A stretch of DNA of 64,000 nt, taken from NCBI GenBank assembly GCA_017623595.1, contig JAGAOU010000037.1, positions 23,171 to 87,170 of the forward strand, read 5' to 3'. This document shows positions 34,500-43,709 of the stretch, piece by piece (position 1 is the stretch's first letter; every line of letters begins with the position of its first letter). This DNA is from Clostridia bacterium. GTDB lineage: Bacteria; Bacillota; Clostridia; Oscillospirales; UBA644. Made by a program: the position numbers and the translations under genes. Below the pieces are notes generated by a model. The model was not told where the DNA came from and did no database searches. It saw nothing but the letters and a program-made list of their open reading frames with translations.

Positions 34500-37286
34500 T
34501 TATTCTTTGTCTTCCATGGTCAAGGCAATGCTGATGGAAACGCCGTTGGCGGGCATGTTCTGTGCAGCCTCAATCAGACATCTCAATTCGTATTTCTTTC
34601 CGCAGTCGGTGGGCAGCGGAAGGGTGACAGAGGCCTTGTGTTTGGGGGTTTCTTTGTGAATCAGAGTCCCGTTCAGATAAAATTCCACTGTTTGTGCGAT
34701 GACGCTTGCAAACTTCAGAATCGGTGTTTTCCCCGCAGGAATACTGTCGGGTAGTTCGATGGGAATACGAAATTCTCTCCAACCCTTCAGAAATTGTCTG
34801 GGGCAATAAGCGTTGTTGTACGCGGAACTGACCGACATTGGAGCAAAGGAGTTCATATCGTTGTCGTTGTAAATTTTTACGGGATCGGGCTTTTCTTCGC
34901 TGTCGCTGATTGAACTCAAAATTCCCGTTATCTCCAAGTTCGGTTTGGAGAAGATATATTCCGGGATGGATTGCTCTATGATATTGAAGGTGAGCTGCGC
35001 TTCCTCCAAGCCTTCGCTGCGGGCGATGAGCTTCAGGTTTTTGGCCTTAATGTTTGCAGTAACAAGGACCTGACAAAGACCGCAATAAAGTTTTCGATAG
35101 GGGAGATGGTCGGGCTCATGACTGTTGGGATCTCCGTTGCCGACCCCTGCCACAAAGCCATCTCCTTCGATGAAGAAATCTATCTTATTGGATGCGGTGG
35201 GGAGTTCTACCTCGGCCTCGTCAACGACCGAAACCCGAACAGGTACGGTGTCCTGACCGCAGTCTCCGATATGAAAACGGTCGGGAATAAGCTTGATTTT
35301 AACGGCTTTTCCTGCGGTTTTATTCTCCGCTTTCGCCACAACCCTTCCTCCACGGTAACCTACCGCGGAAAGGGTTCCTGCCTCAAAGAGAACCTGCCAT
35401 TCATTCTGCTCGCAGGGATCGTTTTTTCGTTTACCCAAGGATCTTCCGTTGAGGAACAGCTCCACCTCGTCGCAATTGGAGACAGTCATAACTCGCACGG
35501 TTTTTCCTTCTTCCCAATTCCAGTGGGGGAGGATATAGATCATCGGTTCGTCAAGGAACACAGCCTGATTGAAATAATAGGAATCCTTAGGAAAGCCGCA
35601 GGTATCCATGATTCCGAACTGGGAGGAGCAGGAGGGCCAGCTGAAGGGGGTGGGTTCGCCTCGATAGTCAAATCCTGTCCAGATAAAGATCCCGGAAAAA
35701 TAGTCCAGCTCCCGAACCATTTTCCAGGTTTCCCGCACAGTCTGTCCCCAAGGAACCACTTCTTCATCGTATCCGTTCAGAATGTGCGCAACCTCCCGAT
35801 CGCTTTCGTAGCATCCTCGTGTGGTGACGGCACTGTTGTTTTCTGTTCCGAGAATCGGTTTTTTGGGAGCAAGGGCGTGGTCGTCGGGAATGTGCTTGAT
35901 GTAGTAGTTTTTGCCGAAAACATCCATGTAGTCTCCTGCGCCGCCCGGATGATAGGAATCGTTGATTGCTCCGATGACGGGTCGGGTTTTGTCCAGTTTT
36001 CGCACAGCGCTTCGCAGGCGACGGAAAATGGCTGCCCCTTCGGTAGTGTTCTGCAGAGGCTCTTCGTTGAACAATGACCAGAGTATGACCGAGGGATGGT
36101 TACGGTCCCGCCGGATCATATTTTCCACGTTGCGCATAATGTCTCGGCGGGTTTCTAAAAAGCGATTCTCGTCCATGACCAGAAGACCGTATTCATCGCA
36201 AGCATCCAAAATTTCTTTGGCAGGAAGATTATGAGAGGAACGATATGCGTTGCATCCCATTTCCTTCAGACGGCGCACCCGATAGTACTGAATGGAATCG
36301 GGGACGGCCACGCCCACGCCTGCGTGATCCTGATGGTTGCAGGTTCCTTTAATTTTCAAGGAGCGCCCGTTGAGGAAAAATCCTTTATCCACATCAAAGC
36401 GGAAGGTTCGAAAACCGATTCGGGTGGAATCTTCGTCTGTTTTTTCGCCGTCTTTGCGAACTTCTACCTTCAATGTATACAGATTCGGTGCATCCACGTC
36501 CCACAGAGCGGGATTTGTCACAGGCAGAGCAATTTTTGCCACGGTCTTTTGGTCTGCGGGACAAAGAATCTCGCTTGCAATTCCTTCTGCAAGAACGGTG
36601 TCATCCCTTGTGACGGCTGCGTGAACCGAAACGGTTTGATCCTCATAGGAAGAGTTTTCCAGCTCTGTTTCCAGTTCCACTGTCCAAGCATTGGTTGCTT
36701 CATCGGTCAGTATCGGATTTGCCCAAAGTCCGCCGTGGGCAATATGAACCGATTCCTTAATAAACAAACGAACATGGCGGTAGATTCCTGCCCCTTCGTA
36801 CCACCAGCCTGCAAAGGAATCTCCCTTGGTGTAAACCGCAAGTGTATTTACTCGATCGTAATATAGGCGGTCGGTTACATCAATGATGATTTCCGAATAG
36901 GGGTCAAAATTCCGCTCCATGATTGATCCGTTCAGATAAATCACAGAATCTGTGGAGATTCCGTCGAAGACCAGAAGGGCGTGCTTGCCCTTCCATGCCG
37001 GGTCCACAGAGAAGGTTTTGCGGTACCATGCATTGCATTTGACCTTGTATCCGTGGTTCATAATCGCATCGGGAGAAAACTCGGATTCACGAAGGTAGTC
37101 ATGGGGAAGGTTGACGGTCTGCCATTGGCTGTCGTCATAGGTTTGTTTCCGTGCGGGACCGATTTCCGCCCCCGCCTTCACCCGCATGTATACGGAGGAG
37201 TGGTCGGTGCCTGTAAAAATGTCTACATCTCCACGATGAAATTTCCAATCGGGATCCATGTTAAAGATTTTTCGTGTGAAGCTCAT
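34500..37286 (-). CDS. Glycoside hydrolase family 2 (beta-galactosidase type)
   Basis: A 928-residue exo-acting enzyme. Order: sugar-binding jelly roll (WYRKTFSVDPAWKGKHALLVFDGISTDSVIYLNG, GAGIYRHVRL), immunoglobulin-like domain, TIM barrel starting at GTCNHQDHAGVGVAVP with EMGCNAYRSSHN, the acid/base Glu in ILWSLFNEEP, a probable nucleophile Glu in PILGTENNSA, then C-terminal beta domains (GKAVKIKLIPDRF, SNKIDFFIEGDGFVAGVGNGD). No signal peptide. Last gene of a minus-strand operon behind three SGNH esterases, with AAAGGAG before the ATG. Beta-galactosidase is the usual activity, but beta-glucuronidase or mannosidase-like specificities occur in GH2. Confidence 0.9.
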   Translation of the reverse strand: MSFTRKIFNMDPDWKFHRGDVDIFTGTDHSSVYMRVKAGAEIGPARKQTYDDSQWQTVNLPHDYLRESEFSPDAIMNHGYKVKCNAWYRKTFSVDPAWKGKHALLVFDGISTDSVIYLNGSIMERNFDPYSEIIIDVTDRLYYDRVNTLAVYTKGDSFAGWWYEGAGIYRHVRLFIKESVHIAHGGLWANPILTDEATNAWTVELETELENSSYEDQTVSVHAAVTRDDTVLAEGIASEILCPADQKTVAKIALPVTNPALWDVDAPNLYTLKVEVRKDGEKTDEDSTRIGFRTFRFDVDKGFFLNGRSLKIKGTCNHQDHAGVGVAVPDSIQYYRVRRLKEMGCNAYRSSHNLPAKEILDACDEYGLLVMDENRFLETRRDIMRNVENMIRRDRNHPSVILWSLFNEEPLQNTTEGAAIFRRLRSAVRKLDKTRPVIGAINDSYHPGGAGDYMDVFGKNYYIKHIPDDHALAPKKPILGTENNSAVTTRGCYESDREVAHILNGYDEEVVPWGQTVRETWKMVRELDYFSGIFIWTGFDYRGEPTPFSWPSCSSQFGIMDTCGFPKDSYYFNQAVFLDEPMIYILPHWNWEEGKTVRVMTVSNCDEVELFLNGRSLGKRKNDPCEQNEWQVLFEAGTLSAVGYRGGRVVAKAENKTAGKAVKIKLIPDRFHIGDCGQDTVPVRVSVVDEAEVELPTASNKIDFFIEGDGFVAGVGNGDPNSHEPDHLPYRKLYCGLCQVLVTANIKAKNLKLIARSEGLEEAQLTFNIIEQSIPEYIFSKPNLEITGILSSISDSEEKPDPVKIYNDNDMNSFAPMSVSSAYNNAYCPRQFLKGWREFRIPIELPDSIPAGKTPILKFASVIAQTVEFYLNGTLIHKETPKHKASVTLPLPTDCGKKYELRCLIEAAQNMPANGVSISIALTMEDKE

Positions 37287-37302
37287 GGGGAATCTCCTTT
37301 GC

Positions 37303-38379
37303 TTAGTTTTGTTTCAGCATTTCTGTCAGATAGGGTTCCATGGCCGCTGCCATACGGAAGAATCCAAAGTCGTTGGGGTGGCATCCGTCTACGGTGCATC
37401 CGTCCCATCCCTTGCCTGCAAGTAATTGATCTCCCGCCAAAAGCCATACCTTTTCGTCGCCCTCTGCCTTGGCAGTCTCATAACTTTCCCGAATGACTTC
37501 CTGACGGGAACGGTAGGGGTCGGGATGAAGAAGGATATCGGGAGCGGAAACGAAGAGAATGGGTAGGCTCGGATTGGCCGCCCGCACCGCCCGATAAAGA
37601 GGCAGATGAGTGTTTTTCAGATGTTGCAGATCCGGCGCATTGTGATCATAGTCGCAGACGAAGGCCGACGCATTCTTGCAGAGGTTTGCAAGGTGTTCCA
37701 CCATGGCAGGCTCCGCCCTTCCCGCTCCGGAAAAGCCCAAATTGATATGATCCGCATCCAGCCAACGGGACAGAAATCCCTGATAGGCATTCCCCGGTCG
37801 GGATGCACATCCTCCTTGGGTAATGGAAGATCCGTAATACACGATGGGTTTTTCGATGGCGTAGGGAGTGGGCTCTTCGATAACAGCATCCTTTTTCAGG
37901 GCAATATACAGTTCGCAAACGCCGTCGTAGAGAGGAAAATTGATGGTGTATTCCGCCATTGCTCCGTCGGTGCCTCGAAGAGAGGAGTACCCCTCTTTCA
38001 TCCCCATGGGAGGCATGAATGTTGCGTAATAGACTTCTTCGCCATCCTCGTTCTTCCGATAAAGATCAAAGCCCGATTGTCCCGCCAGGGTTATATGAGG
38101 CATGAGGGTGCGGTTTTTCTGTACCGCGCGGATGGCGATGCAGGGGGAGTTTGTTCTGAAGCGAATTCTCCCGCCCGCCGTGCAACGGTTCAGCTCTCCA
38201 ACCCCGCGGGAAACTGCGTCAGCGATTTCTTGTGGCATGCGGACATAGCATTTCTGCTCCTCGTCATAGAACACCCCGTAAAGGGCGAAGGGGGCTTGCT
38301 TAGCATCCAGCCAGATCAAATCGGGTTCGTTGATTGTGGTTTCCACTTTCAGATTCTTGTCGATTTCGTCCAGTCTCAT
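37303..38379 (-). CDS. SGNH/GDSL hydrolase with GxDLY domain, third of three tandem copies
   Basis: A 358-residue predicted carbohydrate esterase. The N-terminal beta domain has the GxDLY-type motif SGFDLYRKNED, and the C-terminal SGNH domain has the serine block YYGSSITQGGCASRPG, the Gly block NLGFSGAGRAEP, an Asn in DYDHNAP, and the Asp/His pair in TVDGCHPNDFGF. It starts 1 base after the stop of the preceding copy, so the genes are tightly coupled. No signal peptide. Such enzymes remove acetyl or similar groups from sugars. Very similar to its neighbour at 38381. Confidence 0.9.
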   Translation of the reverse strand: MRLDEIDKNLKVETTINEPDLIWLDAKQAPFALYGVFYDEEQKCYVRMPQEIADAVSRGVGELNRCTAGGRIRFRTNSPCIAIRAVQKNRTLMPHITLAGQSGFDLYRKNEDGEEVYYATFMPPMGMKEGYSSLRGTDGAMAEYTINFPLYDGVCELYIALKKDAVIEEPTPYAIEKPIVYYGSSITQGGCASRPGNAYQGFLSRWLDADHINLGFSGAGRAEPAMVEHLANLCKNASAFVCDYDHNAPDLQHLKNTHLPLYRAVRAANPSLPILFVSAPDILLHPDPYRSRQEVIRESYETAKAEGDEKVWLLAGDQLLAGKGWDGCTVDGCHPNDFGFFRMAAAMEPYLTEMLKQN

Positions 38380-38380
38380 T

Positions 38381-39457
38381 TTATTTCATCTCCAGCATTT
38401 CTTTCAGATAGGGTTCGATGGCCATGGCCATGCGGTAGAATCCCAGGTCGTTGGGATGGCAGGCGTCTACGGTGCAGGTGTCCCAATGCTCTCCCCGATA
38501 GATCATGTTACCGGGTAGAAACCACACTTTTTCGTCTCCTTCCGCTTTTGCGGTCAAGTAGGTCTTGCGGATAATCTCCAGACGGGGAAGCATCCGCTGA
38601 GGATGGTGAACGATTTCCGGTTCCGAAAGAAATAGGATGGGCAACCGGGGATTTGCCATGCGAATGGTTCGATAGAGGGGCAGATGGGTTTTTTCCAGAT
38701 ATTCTTCCGTGACTGCGTTCCAGTCATAGTTGCAGACGAATGCAGATGCGTTTTTGCAGAGTTCGGCAAGATATGCCGCCATTTCCGGCTCTGCCTTGCC
38801 CTGTCCGGAAAAGCCCAGATTGATGTGGTCGATGTTCAATCGGCGGGAGAGCATTCCCTGATAGGAATTTCCCGGTCGTCCGGCGCATCCCCCCTGGGTA
38901 ATGGAAGATCCGTAATAGACCACCGGTTTTTCGATGGCATAGGGAGAGGGGGCCTCCAGAACGGCATCCTTTTTCAGGGCGATATACAACTCATGCAGAT
39001 TATCGTACAATGGGAAATTGATAGTATATTCTGCCATGCTTCCGTCGGTTTTCAGAGGAGAAGAATAGCCCTCTGTCATGTTCATAGGAGGACGGAAGGC
39101 ATTGACAAAGATTTCGGTTCCGCCCTCGGCTTTCCGATAAAGATCCAGTCCCGATTGTCCCAATCGGGACATATGGGAAGAGGGCTCTCTGTTTTTCTGC
39201 ACCGCTCGGATTCCGATAAAGGAAGAATTTGTCTTAAATCGAATCCGTCCTCCCGCTGTGCAATGGTTCAAATCGGCAACGCCGCGGGAGACGCGGTCTG
39301 CTACCGACTGCGGCATCCGAACGAAGCAGCCCTGCTCTTCATCGTAAAGCACGCCGTGAATGGAAAAGGGGGCCTGACGGACGCTCCGCCAAAGGATGTC
39401 AGGTTCGGTGATGTCGGTTTCGATTTTCAGATTCTTGTCGATTTCTTCGAGTCTCAT
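38381..39457 (-). CDS. SGNH/GDSL hydrolase with GxDLY domain, second of three tandem copies
   Basis: A 358-residue paralog with the same two domains: SGLDLYRKAEG in the N-terminal part, then YYGSSITQGGCAGRPG, NLGFSGQGKAEP, CNYDWNAV and TVDACHPNDLGF. The start at 39457 (MRLEEIDKNLK) is preferred because it matches the start and length of the next copy and follows a GAGGGAG site. An ATG six codons earlier (39475) overlaps the upstream stop and could also be used. The copy is intact, with all SGNH blocks present. Confidence 0.88.
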   Translation of the reverse strand: MRLEEIDKNLKIETDITEPDILWRSVRQAPFSIHGVLYDEEQGCFVRMPQSVADRVSRGVADLNHCTAGGRIRFKTNSSFIGIRAVQKNREPSSHMSRLGQSGLDLYRKAEGGTEIFVNAFRPPMNMTEGYSSPLKTDGSMAEYTINFPLYDNLHELYIALKKDAVLEAPSPYAIEKPVVYYGSSITQGGCAGRPGNSYQGMLSRRLNIDHINLGFSGQGKAEPEMAAYLAELCKNASAFVCNYDWNAVTEEYLEKTHLPLYRTIRMANPRLPILFLSEPEIVHHPQRMLPRLEIIRKTYLTAKAEGDEKVWFLPGNMIYRGEHWDTCTVDACHPNDLGFYRMAMAIEPYLKEMLEMK

Positions 39458-39471
39458 AGGACGATGCTCCC

Positions 39472-40533
39472 TCATTTGTTCATCATTTCTTCCAGAATGG
39501 GACGAATGGTTTTGGCCATACGGTAGAATCCGAGATCATTAGGATGGGTACTGTCTACGGTACATTCCAAATGATCTTCTGTGCCGAAAAGGGTTGCTCC
39601 GTCGATATACCAAAGATTTGTGTCTCCCTCCTGCTTTGCCTGCTCAAAGTTACGGCGGATCAATTCTCTGCGAGCGAAAAAGTCACCTTTATGTAACATT
39701 ACGTCAGGTGCGGAGATGAAGAGAATCGGCAGATCCGGATGGGCGGCGCGGACACGACGGTAGAAGGGGAGATGTTTTTCCTTCAATTCTTCCGTGTTTC
39801 TGACGTTGTGGTCAAAGTCGTATACAAAGGCCTTCATGGGGAATGCTTCAAAGTATTCGGCCATGGCGGGTTCAGCTTTGCAGGCCCCCGAAAACCCCAG
39901 ATTGATGTAATCAAAATTCAGCCACCGCGACAGGTATGCCTGATACGCGATACCGGGGCGGGATGCGGATGCCCCTTGGGTAATGGAGGAGCCGTAGAAT
40001 ACTACGGGCAGATCGTTGGGATAAGGAGCCGCTTGGGAAAGTTCGCACCCGGCTTCTAATCCGATCAGCAGACTTTTTACGCCGCAGTAAAGGGGAAAAT
40101 TGATAGTGTATTCTGCAAGCTTTCCGTCGGTTTTTACTGCTTTTTCATAGCGGTCGCAGGTTGGTGTAGTGGGAATAAAGGTATGAACAAAGTTGTCCCC
40201 TTCTTCGTCGGTTCTGTAGAGATCAAAGCCCGAAACTCCTGCTGCAGCCATGCTTGGACGGTTGGGAATTCGATGTAGTCTTGCAGCAACGGCGATAGTG
40301 GAGGAATTCGTGCGAAAACGAATCCTTCCTCCTGCCGTGGAGTAATTCAGGTTACTTACCGCGGGAGAAGTGCTCTTTGCCACGGCTTTCGGTATCCGCA
40401 AAAAGCAGTTTTCTGCTTCCTCAAAAAAGATACCGTGCAGTGAAAAGGGGGCATTTTTTACGTCCAACCAAACCAAATTCGGTTCCTTGAGGTCCGAATT
40501 GAGAATTTGAATACTTTGACCCTGAAGTTTCAT
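39472..40533 (-). CDS. SGNH/GDSL hydrolase with GxDLY domain, first of three tandem copies
   Basis: First gene of the esterase-GH2 operon, 353 residues, and the most divergent of the three copies. Landmarks are SGFDLYRTDEEG in the beta domain and FYGSSITQGASASRPG, NLGFSGACKAEP, DFDHNVRN and TVDSTHPNDLGF in the SGNH domain. Cytosolic by absence of a signal peptide. GGGAGGATCACC precedes the ATG. Divergence from the other two suggests either an older duplication or a different ester specificity. Confidence 0.9.
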   Translation of the reverse strand: MKLQGQSIQILNSDLKEPNLVWLDVKNAPFSLHGIFFEEAENCFLRIPKAVAKSTSPAVSNLNYSTAGGRIRFRTNSSTIAVAARLHRIPNRPSMAAAGVSGFDLYRTDEEGDNFVHTFIPTTPTCDRYEKAVKTDGKLAEYTINFPLYCGVKSLLIGLEAGCELSQAAPYPNDLPVVFYGSSITQGASASRPGIAYQAYLSRWLNFDYINLGFSGACKAEPAMAEYFEAFPMKAFVYDFDHNVRNTEELKEKHLPFYRRVRAAHPDLPILFISAPDVMLHKGDFFARRELIRRNFEQAKQEGDTNLWYIDGATLFGTEDHLECTVDSTHPNDLGFYRMAKTIRPILEEMMNK

Positions 40534-40561
40534 GGTGATCCTCCCGAAAAGCGTTTTTTTT

Positions 40562-40590
40562 ATTATACCGCAACCCTGCTCTTATTGCAA
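40562..40590 (-). promoter_or_regulatory. Promoter of the SGNH-GH2 operon
   Basis: Minus-strand TTGCAA (40585-40590), 17 bases, TATAAT (40562-40567), 28 bases before the first esterase start. Confidence 0.83.
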
Positions 40591-40631
40591 GAGAATCGGG
40601 GGAATTGTCAAGGTTTTTTGCGAAATGCCTC

Positions 40632-40660
40632 TTGCAATCGGCGGAAGAAACTGTTATAAT
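40632..40660 (+). promoter_or_regulatory. Promoter of the malQ operon
   Basis: TTGCAA (40632-40637), 17 bases, TATAAT (40655-40660), divergent from the esterase promoter and carrying the same -35 word. Confidence 0.83.
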
Positions 40661-40689
40661 AAAAGCAGTAAACTTTTGAGGTGATATTT

Positions 40690-42129
40690 ATGAAGCGCGC
40701 AAGCGGTGTTTTGATGCACGTCTCGTCTCTTTGGGGTGAATATTCCGAGGGCTCCTTTGGGCAGGCTGCAAAGGAATGGATCGACTTTCTGGCCGATTGC
40801 GGTTTTTCTTATTGGCAGACCCTTCCCTTTTGTCTGCCCGATGAATACAATTCCCCCTACTGCTCTCTGTCCACCTTTTCGGTCAATCCCTATTTTATTG
40901 ATCTTCCGTCTCTGATGGAAGAAGGGCTTCTGACCGAGGAGGAACTTTCTCAGGCGAAGCAGAAAACTCCTTACAGTTGCGAATTTTCCCGTCTTTCGCA
41001 GGAGCGCCTTTCTCTGTTGCGCAAGGCAGCGAGCCGTTTTCGTGATTGGGAGGCTTTGGACGTCTTTTTTGAGACCCATGCCCGCACGGCAGATTTTTGC
41101 CGCTTTATGGCGTGCCGTGCTGCCAACGCAGACCGCCCCTGGACCGAATGGACCGAGACGGGAGAAGATCCTGAGGTGCTTAAGCTTTGGCGGTTTACCC
41201 AATATATCTTTTTCCGTCAATGGAAAAGAATCAAGGAATACGCCAACCAAAAGGGTATTTCGATCATTGGGGATATTCCCATTTATGTGGCTCTCAATTC
41301 TTCCGATGTGTGGGCGGCACCCGAGCAGTTTTTGCTGGACAAAGAGAATAAGCCCACAGGGGTAGCGGGCGTCCCTCCCGACTATTTTGCCGAGGACGGT
41401 CAGCTCTGGGGCAATCCCCTGTACGATTGGAAGGCCATGAAGGCCGACGGTTTTTCCTGGTGGCGGGAACGAATCCGCTTTATGGGCGAGTTGTTTGACG
41501 GGGTTCGCATTGACCATTTCCGCGGTCTGGAATCCTATTATTCCATTCCCGCAGGGGAGACCACCGCCCGCAACGGCAAATGGGTCAAAGGGCCGGGGAT
41601 GGCGCTGATCCGTGCATTGAAAGAAGAATGTCCCGACCGCCTTCTGATTGCCGAAGATTTGGGTGATATCACACCCGCCGTGGAAAAACTGGTCAGACAG
41701 AGCGGTTTCCCGGGGATGAGGGTTTTGCAGTTCGGTTTCCTTGGAGATCCGGGCTCTGCGCATCTGCCCCATAATTACGATAATCACTGCATTGCCTACA
41801 CGGGCACCCACGATAACAATACCCTTCTCGGTTATATTTGGGAACTGGACGAGGAGACTCGCCGCAAGGTGCTTTCCTACTGTGGCTATTACGGGGAAGA
41901 TTGGGACAACGGCTATGATGAAATTCTGCGCACCATGTTCCAATCCCATGCGGGCCTTTTGATTCTGCCCGTGCAGGATCTTCTTCTTTACGGTAGCGAC
42001 ACCCGTCTCAACAAGCCGGGCACCAGTGATGACAACTGGTCCTACCGCATCACAAAAGAGCAACTGAATTGTGTGAATCGCAATAAATTTTTAACATGGA
42101 ACCGTCTTTACGGACGGACGGAGGTTTAA
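40690..42129 (+). CDS. malQ: 4-alpha-glucanotransferase (amylomaltase), GH77
   Basis: Transfers alpha-1,4-glucan segments between maltodextrins in the cytosol, as part of glycogen or maltodextrin turnover. The 479 residues show the family blocks: SGVLMHVSSLWG, YWQTLPF, SPYCSLSTFSVNPYFIDL, GDIPIYVALNSSDVWAAPEQFLLD, the nucleophile Asp in VRIDHFRGLESYYSIPAGETTARNG, the acid/base Glu in LIAEDLG, and YTGTHDNNT. ATG 40690 follows a GAGGTG site; a GTG 9 bases earlier overlaps that site. It leads an operon of unrelated phosphoesterases, which is not its usual company. Confidence 0.95.
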   Translation: MKRASGVLMHVSSLWGEYSEGSFGQAAKEWIDFLADCGFSYWQTLPFCLPDEYNSPYCSLSTFSVNPYFIDLPSLMEEGLLTEEELSQAKQKTPYSCEFSRLSQERLSLLRKAASRFRDWEALDVFFETHARTADFCRFMACRAANADRPWTEWTETGEDPEVLKLWRFTQYIFFRQWKRIKEYANQKGISIIGDIPIYVALNSSDVWAAPEQFLLDKENKPTGVAGVPPDYFAEDGQLWGNPLYDWKAMKADGFSWWRERIRFMGELFDGVRIDHFRGLESYYSIPAGETTARNGKWVKGPGMALIRALKEECPDRLLIAEDLGDITPAVEKLVRQSGFPGMRVLQFGFLGDPGSAHLPHNYDNHCIAYTGTHDNNTLLGYIWELDEETRRKVLSYCGYYGEDWDNGYDEILRTMFQSHAGLLILPVQDLLLYGSDTRLNKPGTSDDNWSYRITKEQLNCVNRNKFLTWNRLYGRTEV

Positions 42130-42131
42130 TT

Positions 42132-42908
42132 ATGAGCAAAAAAGTGATTCTTGTTTCCATCGACGGCATGCGTCCCGACGGAGTTCTGCAGTGCGGGAAT
42201 CCCTATGTGGAGACCCTGAAAAAGGAATGGGCTTACACCTTTTCTGCCCGCACCTGTATTCCTTCCGTGACCCTTCCTTGCCATGTGTCTCTTTTCCACA
42301 GTGTTCCCCCCGAACGCCACGGCACCACCACCAACACCTATATGCCTCAGGTGCGCCCCATTGACGGTCTGTTTGAGGTTCTCAAGCAGAACAAAAAGGT
42401 CAACTGCATGTTCTACGGCTGGGAGCAGCTGCGGGATGTGTCCCGTCCCGCTTCTTTGAAGCATGCTGTGTATCTGAATGCCCTGCATCATGACGACTCC
42501 GACCGCAAGCTTACCGATTACGCCCTTGATTACATTAAGGCCGAGAATCCCGATTTCGTTTTCCTCTACATGGTGGAAACCGATGAAAAGGGTGGTCATG
42601 CTTATGGCTGGATGAGCGAAGAATACCTGCATCACATTTCCGTTGCCCTGGATTGCGTGAAGAAGGTGGCGGAAGCCTGCCCCGACTATGATATTATCGT
42701 CACCGCCGACCACGGTGGCCATGACCGTACCCACGGCACCGAGCTTGCGGAGGATATGACTATTCCTCAGTTCTATCACTGCGAAGGCATCGCTCCCGGC
42801 ACCGACCTGGGTGAGATCTCCCTTCTGGATACCGCACCCACCATTGCCGCCCTCTTCGGTGTGGAAACGCCCGTCGAATGGGAAGGGAAGAGCCTTCTGA
42901 ACCGCTGA
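42132..42908 (+). CDS. Alkaline-phosphatase-superfamily phosphodiesterase, copy 1
   Basis: A 258-residue metal-dependent phosphoesterase of the nucleotide pyrophosphatase/phosphodiesterase type. Metal site 1 begins at VSIDGMRPDG; the nucleophile is the Thr of PSVTLPCHVSLFHS; further ligands lie in YMVETDEKGGHAYG and VTADHGGHDRTHG, and the end is WEGKSLL. No signal peptide or membrane helix, so unlike many relatives it is cytosolic. Starts 2 bases after malQ with a GGAGGT site inside the malQ end. The second copy follows 17 bases later. The natural substrate (nucleotide, phospholipid headgroup or sugar phosphodiester) cannot be read from sequence. Confidence 0.9.
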   Translation: MSKKVILVSIDGMRPDGVLQCGNPYVETLKKEWAYTFSARTCIPSVTLPCHVSLFHSVPPERHGTTTNTYMPQVRPIDGLFEVLKQNKKVNCMFYGWEQLRDVSRPASLKHAVYLNALHHDDSDRKLTDYALDYIKAENPDFVFLYMVETDEKGGHAYGWMSEEYLHHISVALDCVKKVAEACPDYDIIVTADHGGHDRTHGTELAEDMTIPQFYHCEGIAPGTDLGEISLLDTAPTIAALFGVETPVEWEGKSLLNR

Positions 42909-42925
42909 GAGACGGGATATAAGCT

Positions 42926-43699
42926 ATGAAAAAGGTGATTCTCATCTCCATTGACGGCATGCGCCCCGATGCCTTTCTTCAATGCGGTAATCCCTATATA
43001 AGCACCATGATATCAGAGTGGGCGTACACCCTATCCGGCCGCACCGTAGTTCCTTCTGTGACCCTGCCTTGCCATCTTTCCATGTTTTACAGTGTCCCGC
43101 CCTCCCGTCACGGCATTACCACCAATGATTTTATGCCCTTTGTGTGTCCCTTGAACGGAATCTTTGATCAGCTGAAGCAGGCAGGCAAGACCTGTGCCTC
43201 CTTCTATGCCTGGGATGAGATGCGGGATCTGGGACGTCCCGGAAGTGTGAAAATTTTGGGGTATCGAAACGCCTGGTTGGATGAAAATTCCGACGAAGTG
43301 ATTACGGATATGGCCTTGGAATGTATGAAGAAAGATGCGCCCGATTTTGTTTTTCTTTATCTCGGTGATACCGATGAAAAGGGCGGACACGGCTTCGGCT
43401 GGATGAGCGAGGAGTATCTGAAGTATGTTTCCGTTGCCCTCGATTGCGTGAAGAAGGTGGCTGAAACCTGCCCCGAATATGAGATTATCGTCACCGCCGA
43501 CCATGGCGGCCATGACCGTACTCACGGCACGGAATCGGAGGAGGATATGATCATTCCTCAGTTTTATCTCTGTGAGGGGTTGAGCGGGGGAGAGGTCCTT
43601 TCCGATGTGAGTATTCTGGACATTCCTCCCACCGTGGCCGAGCTTCTCGGCGTGGCTGCTGTGGAGGAATGGGAAGGAAAAAGCGTATTAAAGAAATGA
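42926..43699 (+). CDS. Alkaline-phosphatase-superfamily phosphodiesterase, copy 2
   Basis: A 257-residue paralog of the preceding gene, very close in sequence, with the same metal and nucleophile blocks: ISIDGMRPDA, PSVTLPCHLSMFYS, YLGDTDEKGGHGFG and VTADHGGHDRTHG. It differs most between residues 60 and 120, the region that usually shapes the substrate pocket, so the two may act on different substrates. Cytosolic. The gap to the nitrilase-GDPD gene is 10 bases. Confidence 0.9.
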   Translation: MKKVILISIDGMRPDAFLQCGNPYISTMISEWAYTLSGRTVVPSVTLPCHLSMFYSVPPSRHGITTNDFMPFVCPLNGIFDQLKQAGKTCASFYAWDEMRDLGRPGSVKILGYRNAWLDENSDEVITDMALECMKKDAPDFVFLYLGDTDEKGGHGFGWMSEEYLKYVSVALDCVKKVAETCPEYEIIVTADHGGHDRTHGTESEEDMIIPQFYLCEGLSGGEVLSDVSILDIPPTVAELLGVAAVEEWEGKSVLKK

Positions 43700-43709
43700 G
43701 GAAACCGCA

